Shown here piece after piece: positions 18,118-27,428 of a stretch of DNA of 64,000 nt. Numbering within the stretch: the first letter of the stretch is position 1; each line of letters starts with the position of its first letter. The position numbers were made by a program, and so were the translations under genes. This DNA is from Marinomonas mediterranea MMB-1. Its GTDB lineage: Bacteria > Pseudomonadota > Gammaproteobacteria > Pseudomonadales > Marinomonadaceae. The stretch covers positions 3,893,501 through 3,957,500 of the forward strand of contig NC_015276.1 of the NCBI RefSeq assembly GCF_000192865.1. The letters run 5' to 3'. Under the pieces are notes generated by a model. The model saw nothing but the letters and a program-made list of their open reading frames with translations, was not told where the DNA came from and made no database searches.

Positions 18118-19002
18118 ATGTCTGATGGCAATATCCCACTCTTTGGCCTGTACGGTGATTCTGAATGGTCGGAAGATCCAGAGTTTCTTCATATCGAAGA
18201 TATTGAATCTCGCAGTAGTGATCTAGGGTGGAAAATTGACGCACATCGACATGGGAATTTGTTCCAAATCCTGATTTTGAAATCCGGCGATGCGAAAGTT
18301 CAACTAGACGATAAAACACGCCGCTTACTTGGTAAGTGGGCCATCATTGTCCCAGCTGGCTGTGTGCACAGTTTTCGATTCGCTCCAGAAACAGACGGAA
18401 AGGTATTGTCTATTGCCGCCCCACTTCTAGAAGAAGTGTATCAGGAGAGAGCGGCTAAACTGATCAAACCCCTTCTCCAAACGCCCACCTTCATCGACTT
18501 AGGCTTAAATACCAACCAATTTAACGAGTTGTGGCCGATTGTGATGCAGATCGAGCGTGAAACCTCAATTGCTCGGTCTGGTCGGGCTTTAATGGGAGAG
18601 TACTTAGTAAAAGCGCTATTGATCATGCTCCACCGTTATGTCGAAGTGAGTGTGTCGACTAATTCAGACAATCATAACCTCCAGCTACTCCAAGATTTGA
18701 AAGAATTAATCGAACAGAACTACCTAAAACATTGGTCGACTCCCGAGTACTCCAAGCGACTCAATACATCAGAAAAAACGTTAAACCGCTTAACTAAGTC
18801 AGTGTTCAATCAAAGCGTTAAATCCTTATGCCACCAACGCCTGTTTCTTGAAGCAAAGCGTCGTCTGATTTACAGTCGAAAAACCATTGAAGAAATTGCT
18901 TATGATTTGGGCTTTATCGACCCCGGCTACTTCTCAAGGTTTTTTAAGCGCCTGAGCCGATATACACCGGGACAGTTTCGCTTGATGAACCAGCAAAACT
19001 AA
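18118..19002 (+). CDS. pobR: AraC-family regulator, probable activator of pobA
   Basis: 294 residues: an N-terminal cupin-like sensing half (DAHRHGNLFQILIL, KWAIIVPAGCVHSFRFAPET) and C-terminal double HTH with EEIAYDLGFIDPGYFSRFFK and the final YTPGQFR signature. It is divergent from pobA with a 268-bp intergenic region. Position makes it the probable 4-hydroxybenzoate-responsive activator (PobR/PobC type of AraC class); the symbol is assigned from context. Confidence 0.82.
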   Translation: MSDGNIPLFGLYGDSEWSEDPEFLHIEDIESRSSDLGWKIDAHRHGNLFQILILKSGDAKVQLDDKTRRLLGKWAIIVPAGCVHSFRFAPETDGKVLSIAAPLLEEVYQERAAKLIKPLLQTPTFIDLGLNTNQFNELWPIVMQIERETSIARSGRALMGEYLVKALLIMLHRYVEVSVSTNSDNHNLQLLQDLKELIEQNYLKHWSTPEYSKRLNTSEKTLNRLTKSVFNQSVKSLCHQRLFLEAKRRLIYSRKTIEEIAYDLGFIDPGYFSRFFKRLSRYTPGQFRLMNQQN

Positions 19003-19138
19003 CGAAATCAGCTGACGAATAACGTCCGTTATTTGATAGGTTATTTTTTTTCATCTAAGGCCTGAAAATTGATCGTTTGATCAAATTTAATCTGATCGCT
19101 ATCCTTTGAATCGTTACTAACCAACGGAGGATTCCGAC

Positions 19139-19315
19139 ATGAAAAACGACTACAAATACGACCAATTTGGCAACCTAGATACTGACTATTACGTTGAGCG
19201 AGCTTACGCAATTCGTCGTGCTTATTTTGCTCAATCGGTTAAGCAAGCTAAAGCAGCGTTCGCTAAATGGTTCGCCTCTTTGATTCCTGCTCGTTCTGGC
19301 CATACTGCGCACTAA
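19139..19315 (+). CDS. Small hypothetical protein (58 aa) with strong ribosome site
   Basis: ATG at 19139 preceded by ACGGAGG at optimal spacing. The product begins MKNDYKYDQFGNLDTDYYVE and continues RAYAIRRAYFAQSVKQAKAA, an acidic/aromatic head and a basic amphipathic helix ending in PARSGHTAH. It resembles small DUF1127-like or RSP_7527-like proteins in layout, but I cannot assign it to a family. It stands alone between the AraC gene and a c-di-GMP enzyme. Confidence 0.65.
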   Translation: MKNDYKYDQFGNLDTDYYVERAYAIRRAYFAQSVKQAKAAFAKWFASLIPARSGHTAH

Positions 19316-19556
19316 TTTCAACTCGATACACAAACTGCATTTTGATCGTTTCCAATCGCACAGTAAAAATAAAAAGCGATTTTGGAAACCAAATTGTTTC
19401 TGAGCAACGTAATCCCTGCTACTCACCTCCTCAATAACATAACTTCTAATTGACCTAAACTAGCCCCAACAAAAGCACTCAATCGCCTTGTTTATATAGC
19501 ACTCATCCCAAAATCGTCACACGCCTGTAACAAAAACTTCATAACATACTCGTTCT

Positions 19557-21392
19557 ATGCAACTTATCGGAAAGAAGATGCAAGATAACCAAGTACAACT
19601 ACTGCATAAAACGCTCTCTGAAGGACTCGTAACGCCCTACTTCCAGCCAATTTTTGATTTACGAACTGGCGAGGTTTTTGGTCACGAAGCGCTTTCAAGA
19701 GGCCCGATTAGAACGCCTTTATTTGCTCCGGATGTTCTGTTTCCGCTCGCCGAGTCCGAAAACAAACTTCATGAGCTAGAGATACTGTGCCGTTCTAAAG
19801 CGCTGTCGCGTTTTGTTGAACTTGATTTGAATGGAAAGCTATTTCTAAATGTCAGCGCCTCTCTTCTAAGCTCACCACATCATCAACGTGGTATGACGCT
19901 GTCTATCCTCAGAAACTTAGGATTAGACGAGAAAAAAATTGTCATCGAACTCTCGGAACAGCATCCCTATGATCGTGACGGTTTATCGCATAACAGCGTT
20001 AACCATTATCGCGAAATGGGCTTCCAAGTTGCGATCGATGACTTAGGAGCAGGTTACTCTGGTCTGCGCCTTTGGTCTGAACTTCAGCCTGATATTGTTA
20101 AAATCGATAAACATTTTATACAAGGAATTGATCAGGACGACGTCAAACAAGAGTTCGTCAGATCAATTATTGCCATTGGCCAACGACTAAAATGTACCTT
20201 GATTGCAGAAGGCATTGAAACAAGACAAGAGCTTGATCAAGTTATCGAGCTGGGAATTCCATATGGTCAGGGCTACTTTCTAGGCCGACCGACGCCATCC
20301 CCCTCAGACACCACACACTTATATTTAGCTAAACAAGCAAGGAAAAAAGAGCAGTTCGATTCAAATCATGGGGAAACCGTGTGGACGCTCTGCAAACCGT
20401 CGCCCAGTGTTAAATTTGATAGCCCTCTTCGCGATGTTGCGAAGCTTTTTAGTCAGCATCACGACTTGTTTGTCGTCCCCGTTTTGGACAATGGCCAACC
20501 GATTGGCGTGATTCGACGCCATGCCCTGCATGAGTTATTTTCAACGCCATATGGTCGCGCGCTATACGAACACAAAGCCGCTACTAACTTATTGAGTGAA
20601 GACACGATCATCGTTGAAAGCAGTGTGAGCCTTGCTAGCGTATCGACCATGTTAACGGAACAAGAAGCAGACACACTCAACAACGAGATTATTATCGTCA
20701 AAGGGGGGCAATATATTGGAACGGGTCATCTGCGAGACTTGCTTAAACGCATCACTGAGCTGAAAATTCAAAACGCCACCTACTCGAACCCTTTGACGCT
20801 GTTACCGGGTAATGTCCCGATACATAAAGAAGTAAACCGTCGTTTAACGAATCTGGATAATTTCCACGTTGCCTATTTTGACCTTAACGACTTTAAGCCC
20901 TTTAACGATTATTTTGGCTACGCCAAGGGTGACGAAGTCATACAACTGTTAGGCAATATTATTCGCGAAGAAACGCACCCTGAGAGCAATTTCATTGGTC
21001 ATATCGGAGGTGACGATTTCGTCGTTATTTTCGCAGACGACAACTGGCATGAACAATGTGAAGCCATTTTAACCTCATTCGACCAACGTGTTCGTACCTT
21101 CTACGACGCAGACACCTTATTAGCAGGCGGGGTTTGGTCTCCAAATCGGCACGGTGAAACGGTTTTCCATCCCATCTTGAGCTTATCTATTGGTGTTGTG
21201 AATCCAGATCCTGCGAAATGCAACAGTCATCATTATGTTGCAGAGCTTGCGGCACAAGCTAAAAAGGCTGCGAAAAAGCAAGGTGGGAATTCCGTTTACC
21301 TTCTCACCCCTCATTACACGCAGGCCTCTTTGACGCAAACATCGTCGGCTCAAGCATCTTTGACTCAGAGCTCTTTGACTCAGACCTCTTAG
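19557..21392 (+). CDS. EAL-CBS-GGDEF c-di-GMP protein
   Basis: Domain order is EAL first: YFQPIFDLRTGEVFGHEALS (EAL motif intact), ELSEQHP, VAIDDLGAGYSGLRLW and the Glu/Gln loop ALIAEGIET-like CTLIAEGIETRQEL. Then a CBS pair (about 290-400) and a C-terminal GGDEF domain with HIGGDDFVVIF, where the usual GGDEF/GGEEF signature is GGDDF. 611 residues. A phosphodiesterase, possibly with residual or regulatory GGDEF function. The last 23 residues are a repetitive TQxSL tail encoded by near-repeats. Start may be the ATG at 19557 or 19578; neither has a good ribosome site. Confidence 0.85.
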   Translation: MQLIGKKMQDNQVQLLHKTLSEGLVTPYFQPIFDLRTGEVFGHEALSRGPIRTPLFAPDVLFPLAESENKLHELEILCRSKALSRFVELDLNGKLFLNVSASLLSSPHHQRGMTLSILRNLGLDEKKIVIELSEQHPYDRDGLSHNSVNHYREMGFQVAIDDLGAGYSGLRLWSELQPDIVKIDKHFIQGIDQDDVKQEFVRSIIAIGQRLKCTLIAEGIETRQELDQVIELGIPYGQGYFLGRPTPSPSDTTHLYLAKQARKKEQFDSNHGETVWTLCKPSPSVKFDSPLRDVAKLFSQHHDLFVVPVLDNGQPIGVIRRHALHELFSTPYGRALYEHKAATNLLSEDTIIVESSVSLASVSTMLTEQEADTLNNEIIIVKGGQYIGTGHLRDLLKRITELKIQNATYSNPLTLLPGNVPIHKEVNRRLTNLDNFHVAYFDLNDFKPFNDYFGYAKGDEVIQLLGNIIREETHPESNFIGHIGGDDFVVIFADDNWHEQCEAILTSFDQRVRTFYDADTLLAGGVWSPNRHGETVFHPILSLSIGVVNPDPAKCNSHHYVAELAAQAKKAAKKQGGNSVYLLTPHYTQASLTQTSSAQASLTQSSLTQTS

Positions 21393-21519
21393 AATCGGGC
21401 CTAGAACAGGCTCAAACTTTGATTGTTGAACAACCCTAACAAAAACGACATCAAAACGTCACGTCGCCGTCATATCTCTTTTTTAGCCTAGTTCTTAGAT
21501 AGAATCATGAGGCCAAACG

Positions 21520-22317
21520 ATGCAAACTCACTTTCGAGCAGTCTTTATTTCCGATGTCCATCTTGGTACAAAAGCGTGCCAAGCGAAACATCTCTTGGAC
21601 TTTCTCAACCGTATAGAAGTCGATAGCTTATACCTTGTAGGCGACATTATTGACTTACAAGAAATGCGTAAGCGAGCGCACTTTACTCATGAACACCAAG
21701 CGGTTATCGAACGTGTCCTGAGCATGGCGAAACAAGGAACGGACGTGATTTACATTCCGGGAAATCACGACGCATTCTTTCGTCAGTTTACAGGACAGCG
21801 CCTTTCAGGAATCGATATAAAGCTAAACACCATCCACACCACAGCAGATGGACGACGCTTCCACGTTAGCCACGGCGATGAGTTCGATCAAATGGTGAAA
21901 ATCAGCCCGCTGATGCTCGCGATCGGCGATAAAGCTCACGGAATCATGCTGCATTTAAATCAATTCACAAACGCCGTTCGACGCTTTTTTGGACTGCCTT
22001 ATTGGTCCTTAGCAGGTTACATAAAAAGTCACATAGGCAAAGCTCGTGAATTCATCGCTCGCTTTGAGCTCGCCGCGATCAAATCGGCTCGCAGTCAAAA
22101 TTTAGACGGCTATATTTGCGGCCATATTCACTTTGCCAATTTTCAAATGAACGACGGAATATTGTATTGCAACGATGGCGACTGGGTTGAGCATTGCACA
22201 GCCTTAACAGAGTCTTATTCAGGCGAGCTTTCACTCATTCATTGGTCTGACAAACAATCATTAATCGCGGTAGAACCGACTATAGACTCTCAAATTGGCG
22301 AACCAACACCCATTTAG
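21520..22317 (+). CDS. LpxH-like metallophosphoesterase (UDP-2,3-diacylglucosamine diphosphatase family)
   Basis: A calcineurin-type phosphoesterase of 265 residues with all dinuclear metal motifs: FISDVHLGTKAC (DxH), YLVGDIIDL (GDxxD), YIPGNHDAFF (GNHD), FHVSHGDEFD and the YICGHIHFA (GHxH) end, followed by CNDGDWVEHC. The COG2908 family includes LpxH, which hydrolyses UDP-2,3-diacylglucosamine in lipid A synthesis. The extra helical insert (about residues 125-185) places it with the LpxH2-like branch, so another lpxH may exist elsewhere. It lies 127 bp behind the EAL-CBS-GGDEF gene. Confidence 0.8.
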   Translation: MQTHFRAVFISDVHLGTKACQAKHLLDFLNRIEVDSLYLVGDIIDLQEMRKRAHFTHEHQAVIERVLSMAKQGTDVIYIPGNHDAFFRQFTGQRLSGIDIKLNTIHTTADGRRFHVSHGDEFDQMVKISPLMLAIGDKAHGIMLHLNQFTNAVRRFFGLPYWSLAGYIKSHIGKAREFIARFELAAIKSARSQNLDGYICGHIHFANFQMNDGILYCNDGDWVEHCTALTESYSGELSLIHWSDKQSLIAVEPTIDSQIGEPTPI

Positions 22318-22438
22318 TCTCGTCGCACGGGGAAGTGTTACCAGAGATGCAGGAGCCCCTTTTCAAAGGACGGTTGCTATTATTTCGAAGGCCGCGCTTT
22401 AATTTAACGTAAGGCGCGCTGTTACTTTATATCGGAGG

Positions 22439-25402
22439 CTATTGGCTCAACAAAGACAATAAGTCCTCTTCTGGCATAGGCCGCGCTAATCCGTACCCTT
22501 GGAATAAATCACAACCTTGGGATTTCAGCCACTCAAATTGACTCTGTTGTTCCACGCCTTCAGCAATTACTTCCATATTTAGGTTATGACCAATGTTAAT
22601 AATCGACGCAGCAATCGTGGACTCTCTTGATCCTTCCGAGAAAGAAGACACAAACGATTGATCAATCTTGAGCTGATCAATCGGCAATCGTGTAAGATAA
22701 GACAAAGAAGAATAGCCCGTTCCAAAATCATCAAGTGAAATAAGCACACCCAATGCTTTCAATGACTGCATTTTTCGGATCACGTCATCTTGATCATTCA
22801 CCAACATACTTTCTGTTAGTTCAAGTTCAATGGTATTTGGATTAACGCCAGATTGATCAAGGGCGTGTCTGACTTGCTCGACAAAATTATCTTGAGAGAA
22901 TTGCAGTGCACTGACGTTGATGGACATATTGATGTCCCTGAAAGCATCGTGCTTTAGCCAGTCCGCTTTTACTTGGCAGGCCTTCATCAACACCCATTCG
23001 CCAATTTTAATGATGAGCTTGCTTTCTTCTGCAAACGGAATAAATTCACCGGGGGGAACAAGCCCATTCTCAGGATGGTTCCAGCGTATGAGAGCTTCCA
23101 CACCCACCAGCTTTTTATTCACATCAAATTGCGGTTGGTAATGCAATGAAAACTGTTCTTTTGAAAGTGCCTCGCGCAGGCTCGTTTCAAAGTAAACACG
23201 CTGTACAACCCGTTCGTGCATTTTGGGCTGATAAAAACACGACTGCGCTCGACCAGCCTGTTTTGCTTCGTACATCGCCATTTCCGCTTGTTTGACGATA
23301 TCTTCAGACGTATGTTCTGGTGTATCAGCACCAAACTCAGTCATGCCAATACTCGCCGTTATCACCAACTCGTGCGCGCCTGGAACAAAAGGATGCTTCA
23401 ATTCATCGAGAATTTTAGTTGCAACATGCTTAGCTCTGTAGGAGGCCCGTTCAGGGTTAACGCTCACATCCGCATCTTCGAGCAAGATAACGAAATTATC
23501 GGCACTGAGCCTCGCTACAGTGTCTTGAGGGCGAACAATATCCACTAAGCGTGAGGCAACCTGTTTCAGAAGCAGATCTCCTTGCTTATGACCGTAGTAG
23601 TCATTGAGGTCTTTGAAGTTATCCAAATCCAAATACAAAATAGCGCTACGCCGATAGCGGATTTCTGACATAACATCCAGCCGATGCTCCAGCTCTTCTA
23701 AAAAGAGCGTCTTATTCGGCAAACGGGTCAGCGCATCGTAATAATTTAACTGCTCTATACGCTGTTGGTTATTTTTGTCTTGAGTGATGTCTCTAAAGGT
23801 TGCAACATAATGAAGTAAACGCTCTTCTTCATCTTTAATGGCTGTGATGTAAAGCCACTCAGGAAAAACAGTACCGTCTTTTTTCCGATTCCAGATCTCG
23901 CCTTCCCAATGACCAATATTATTTAAAGATTGATACAATTTACGATAGAAGTTTCGATCGTGTCGACCAGAGCTAATAATAGCGGGGTTCTTCCCATATA
24001 CCTCAGATTCGCTGTAACCCGTAATGGCTTCAAATGCGTTGTTAACTCTGATGATACGATTGTGTTGATCCGTAATTAAAATGGCATCTTGAGTTTCAAA
24101 AGCAATCGCGGAGATTCTCAACTCCGCTTCATTTTTGATCCGTTCGGTAACGTCACGAACAAGAAACAGATAAAACGCGGCCCTGCCTTTTAGGTCATCA
24201 GGCGCCGTATAAACCGCCGACAGTTCAAACCACTTTTCGTCTTCATCTAGCTCAACTCGAAAGCTCAAGCCGGTTGAAACACCGTCTAAAAAAGCCGTTT
24301 TCATTGCTTGCCCCCAAGCCAACATGGACTCTTCGCTCAAACAATCAACAACCCACTCGCCTGGGTGTAGTGGAAGCCACTTCATTAGCTCGCGCTCTGA
24401 TGAGTAATGGTTTTCAGCCACTACTCCTTCGTCATTTACTTCTACTAAATAGTCTGGAATCGCATCCAATGTATTCGACAACCGTTCGAGCGTGATTTCT
24501 GCCTCTTTGGTTTTTTGTTCCACTAAGCTTGCCTGAACAGAGCGTTCAAAAAATTTCCTCGCGATAAGGTAACTAATGCCTGAAAGCAGCATAACAACAA
24601 AGGCAACAGCGAAGCCTAAAGAATACGTCGTCTGCTTGGAAACCCATGTTCCTTTTGGAGACACAAACAAAAACCAACGTGTGCCCGGCAACGCAAGTTC
24701 AAGCTGTATACTGTTCTCTTTTATAAAGCCATCCGTTTGACTGATAACAACATACCCTTCCTGTTTACGGTACTCGGATAACTGAAACTCAAACCCTTGT
24801 TTGGTAAATTCAACAAGCCCTGAGGACTCAATAAGGTGAGTCACCCCCATTGCGGAAGCGACAAAACCCCAAAACACATCCTCTTTCGCTTGGTCTTTAA
24901 TCATCACAGAGACTCTCGTCCCCATAGCAATAGAGTTGTCGATCACTGGCACCGGCGCCGAAACACTGGGAGTATTTAAGTTATGGTCTATCAATGCCTT
25001 CGAGCGAAGCACCTCGTTACCAAACACATTGATGCCAATCGCACTCTCATGCCCTTCTAATGGATGAATGTTTGTGATGACGCCATTTGGAATCAGTACC
25101 AACCGATCGACATAAGGGTAACGCCGGAGCACCAAATCAGCGTAGGGTTCAAAGCCATCGCTAGCCCCTCGATTAAAGCGAATAAAATCAGCAATTTGTA
25201 CCGTCGCGGCTAGGTTCTCAGCGACAATTTCAGATAGTTTTTTCGAATAAAAAAAAGCGTCATACTGAGCGAGGTCTTGAGCATCGTGCTTATAATGAGA
25301 AAGAGAAATCTGGAAAAAAATGCCGCCAACAATGGAAAACAAGATAATGCTTAATACGGTAACAAGTTTTACATATGGCGCAGAGCGAACGGGCATAATC
25401 AT
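22439..25402 (-). CDS. CHASE-PAS-PAS-GGDEF-EAL c-di-GMP phosphodiesterase
   Basis: Two transmembrane helices flank a periplasmic CHASE-type sensor (about residues 40-270, including YPYVDRLVLIPNGVITNIHP); then PAS regions, of which the second ends RKKDGTVFPEWLYITAIKDE. The GGDEF domain has lost its active motif: the equivalent of GGDEF is SADNF in RLSADNFVILLED. The EAL domain is intact (VGVEALIRWNHP, SLDDFGTGYSSLSYLTRLP, MEVIAEGVEQ), so phosphodiesterase activity is predicted. I start at the ATG at 25402; another ATG at 25396 is better spaced from GGAAAG, and a TTG at 25438 is less likely. Confidence 0.88.
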   Translation of the reverse strand: MIMPVRSAPYVKLVTVLSIILFSIVGGIFFQISLSHYKHDAQDLAQYDAFFYSKKLSEIVAENLAATVQIADFIRFNRGASDGFEPYADLVLRRYPYVDRLVLIPNGVITNIHPLEGHESAIGINVFGNEVLRSKALIDHNLNTPSVSAPVPVIDNSIAMGTRVSVMIKDQAKEDVFWGFVASAMGVTHLIESSGLVEFTKQGFEFQLSEYRKQEGYVVISQTDGFIKENSIQLELALPGTRWFLFVSPKGTWVSKQTTYSLGFAVAFVVMLLSGISYLIARKFFERSVQASLVEQKTKEAEITLERLSNTLDAIPDYLVEVNDEGVVAENHYSSERELMKWLPLHPGEWVVDCLSEESMLAWGQAMKTAFLDGVSTGLSFRVELDEDEKWFELSAVYTAPDDLKGRAAFYLFLVRDVTERIKNEAELRISAIAFETQDAILITDQHNRIIRVNNAFEAITGYSESEVYGKNPAIISSGRHDRNFYRKLYQSLNNIGHWEGEIWNRKKDGTVFPEWLYITAIKDEEERLLHYVATFRDITQDKNNQQRIEQLNYYDALTRLPNKTLFLEELEHRLDVMSEIRYRRSAILYLDLDNFKDLNDYYGHKQGDLLLKQVASRLVDIVRPQDTVARLSADNFVILLEDADVSVNPERASYRAKHVATKILDELKHPFVPGAHELVITASIGMTEFGADTPEHTSEDIVKQAEMAMYEAKQAGRAQSCFYQPKMHERVVQRVYFETSLREALSKEQFSLHYQPQFDVNKKLVGVEALIRWNHPENGLVPPGEFIPFAEESKLIIKIGEWVLMKACQVKADWLKHDAFRDINMSINVSALQFSQDNFVEQVRHALDQSGVNPNTIELELTESMLVNDQDDVIRKMQSLKALGVLISLDDFGTGYSSLSYLTRLPIDQLKIDQSFVSSFSEGSRESTIAASIINIGHNLNMEVIAEGVEQQSQFEWLKSQGCDLFQGYGLARPMPEEDLLSLLSQ

Positions 25403-25824
25403 ACTTTCCGACAGACTTCCTAAAGTAAAGAGAAGCAAATCCGTCTTTTCCTACGCATCATTCCCAACACGAGTCGCAATGAGTAGTCTTCTTAGTTAGT
25501 AAAAATCTTGGCTATTAAAGCCTTAGACAGTAGCAATTATACGCAGTAACAATTTTAGGTAATAAAATAGAGTAGGTAACCTAAATCGTTACACGGCATC
25601 TTCAAGTCTCATAATAGACTGAAATGCACTATTTAAGAAAGGGTCACCACTAAAATTCAGTCTTCGACTACAAATTGAATACAAAGCAATAAGCTAAATA
25701 CAGCACATCGATCTAATTCGGCTTATAGAATCCTTCGCATAAGACGATAATAACTCTTTATTTATCACGTTATGATAGGCAAAATGCGCGTCAAAAATAA
25801 GAATAGCGACGAGGGCAAAATACG
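25403..25824. other. Gene-free intergenic stretch between divergent genes
   Basis: About 420 AT-rich bases separate the CHASE-EAL gene and glsA, which point away from each other. I see no coding sequence, palindrome or repeat; it presumably holds both promoters. Confidence 0.5.
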
Positions 25825-26733
25825 TTGAATTCGATTCTTAAACGCATTTATGAAAAAGTACTTCCTTTGGTGGGTGAAGGTAATGTTGCCGACTACATTC
25901 CTGCGCTAGCCAGTGTTAACCCAAACCAATTTGGCATTGCCATTTACAGCAACAAAGGCGAATGTTACACCATTGGCGACGCGAAAACGCCGTTTTCGAT
26001 CCAAAGTATTTCTAAAGTATTCAGCCTTACATTAGCCATGAAGCACTACGGTGAAGGCATGTGGAAACGAGTTGGCCGAGAGCCATCTGGGTTACCGTTC
26101 AATTCGCTTGTACAGCTTGAATACGAAGGTGGCGTTCCAAGAAACCCTTTTATCAATGCTGGCGCAATTGTCGTAAGTGATATGAACCAAACACGTTTCG
26201 CTACGCCACACTATGCTATGCGTGAATTTGTCAGACGACTATCAGGGAACCCCAATATTAAAACCGACAAAGTGGTTGCGGACTCGGAATACGAGCACCG
26301 CTCTCGCAATGCGGCAATGGCCTACCTAATGAAATCGTTCGACAACTTCGATAATGACGTGGAAGATGTCCTACATAACTATTTTTCAAACTGTGCACTA
26401 CGCATGAACTGTGTTGATCTAGCGAAAGCCTTTGGCTTTTTAGCAAACAAAGGCTACTGCATGATCAACAACGAACAAGTGGTCTCGGAACAACAAGCTA
26501 GACAAATCAACGCACTGATGGCGACAAGTGGCCTATATGACGAAGCAGGGACGTTTGCTTACATGGTTGGCTTACCCGGAAAAAGTGGTGTAGGTGGTGG
26601 TATTGTTGCAATCGTGCCTAACCAGTTCTCTATATGTGTCTGGTCACCTTGCTTAAATAAAGTTGGCAATTCGTTAGCTGGTGTAGCAGCGCTAGAAGCT
26701 CTGTCTAGCGAGATAGGCTGGTCAGTCTTTTAA
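25825..26733 (+). CDS. glsA: Glutaminase
   Basis: Hydrolyses L-glutamine to glutamate and ammonia. This 302-residue serine-dependent glutaminase has the beta-lactamase-like nucleophile motif FSIQSISKVFSLTLAMKH, plus NPFINAGAIVVSDM, FSNCALRMNCVDLAKAFGFL and GLPGKSGVGGGIVAIVP. Length matches E. coli YbaS/YneH (about 308). The start is a TTG at 25825 with GAGGG upstream. It stands alone and ends in a strong bidirectional terminator. Confidence 0.96.
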   Translation: MNSILKRIYEKVLPLVGEGNVADYIPALASVNPNQFGIAIYSNKGECYTIGDAKTPFSIQSISKVFSLTLAMKHYGEGMWKRVGREPSGLPFNSLVQLEYEGGVPRNPFINAGAIVVSDMNQTRFATPHYAMREFVRRLSGNPNIKTDKVVADSEYEHRSRNAAMAYLMKSFDNFDNDVEDVLHNYFSNCALRMNCVDLAKAFGFLANKGYCMINNEQVVSEQQARQINALMATSGLYDEAGTFAYMVGLPGKSGVGGGIVAIVPNQFSICVWSPCLNKVGNSLAGVAALEALSSEIGWSVF

Positions 26734-26738
26734 TAATT

Positions 26739-26770
26739 GAAAAACAGATTAACAAGCTAATCTGTTTTTC
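26739..26770. terminator. Strong bidirectional terminator after glsA
   Basis: A perfect 13-bp stem GAAAAACAGATTA / TAATCTGTTTTTC with a 6-base loop, lying between convergent glsA and the hypothetical gene at 26794. Confidence 0.9.
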
Positions 26771-26793
26771 ATCACTCACCGACACGATCGTAT

Positions 26794-27381
26794 TTATAAT
26801 GAGATCTCTTCGGCGCCCAAAATAGTACGGCCGTACCCATCACCTATACGTTGAGCGTAGAAACGCCAGCGATTGGCAGTGCGAATACCAATAAAAATGG
26901 CACGAGAGTTTCCATAGTCAGGACGTCCATATACCTTTAAGTTGGTTCCTAAACGAGCATGAAGCTCATTACCCGTTTCTCCCGTTGGCTGTAAGTGGGC
27001 CACTCCAACAACCTCTCCCATCTTCATCATCAACATACAACAACCTGTAAGTTGCGTTGTGATCATAATCCTTGGCCCATTACTCGGTAAAGGGTGAGGA
27101 AAGGAAAGCTTGTCGCTACTCTGTACCGGAATATAAACCGCCTGAAAGCTGGTACCAGCCTCAAAATTATCCGCCCGCATTTTAAATCGTTGTCCGTCAT
27201 TATGCGTTTTCAAATTCCCTAACACCGTTCCAGGACGAGTCACAGTATCATCACTAGAGACCATTCGATATTGCACCGCTCCTGCAGATCGCCCTTGGGC
27301 AGCGTATGGCGTTAACGCATTTTTTCTCAAAAACGTCAGCGGATTATTTATTAATGCATTCAATGCTTGCTGCGCAGTCAT
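26794..27381 (-). CDS. Hypothetical protein, partner of the LRR-kinase gene
   Basis: 195 residues, no signal peptide, no family I recognise. Notable parts are PRIMITTQLTGCCMLMMKMG (a Cys-Cys in a hydrophobic strand) followed by VVGVAHLQPTGE with a His, and a C-terminal RWRFYAQRIGDGYGR. The Cys/His arrangement could suit a thiol hydrolase but is not proof. ATG at 27381 has GAAGGA at good spacing. It follows the LRR-kinase gene by 47 bp on the same strand, so they are probably co-transcribed. Confidence 0.7.
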   Translation of the reverse strand: MTAQQALNALINNPLTFLRKNALTPYAAQGRSAGAVQYRMVSSDDTVTRPGTVLGNLKTHNDGQRFKMRADNFEAGTSFQAVYIPVQSSDKLSFPHPLPSNGPRIMITTQLTGCCMLMMKMGEVVGVAHLQPTGETGNELHARLGTNLKVYGRPDYGNSRAIFIGIRTANRWRFYAQRIGDGYGRTILGAEEISL

Positions 27382-27428
27382 ATTGTCGTCCTTCTATTCC
27401 TTTGATTTAAAATTTTGCTCGTAATGAT

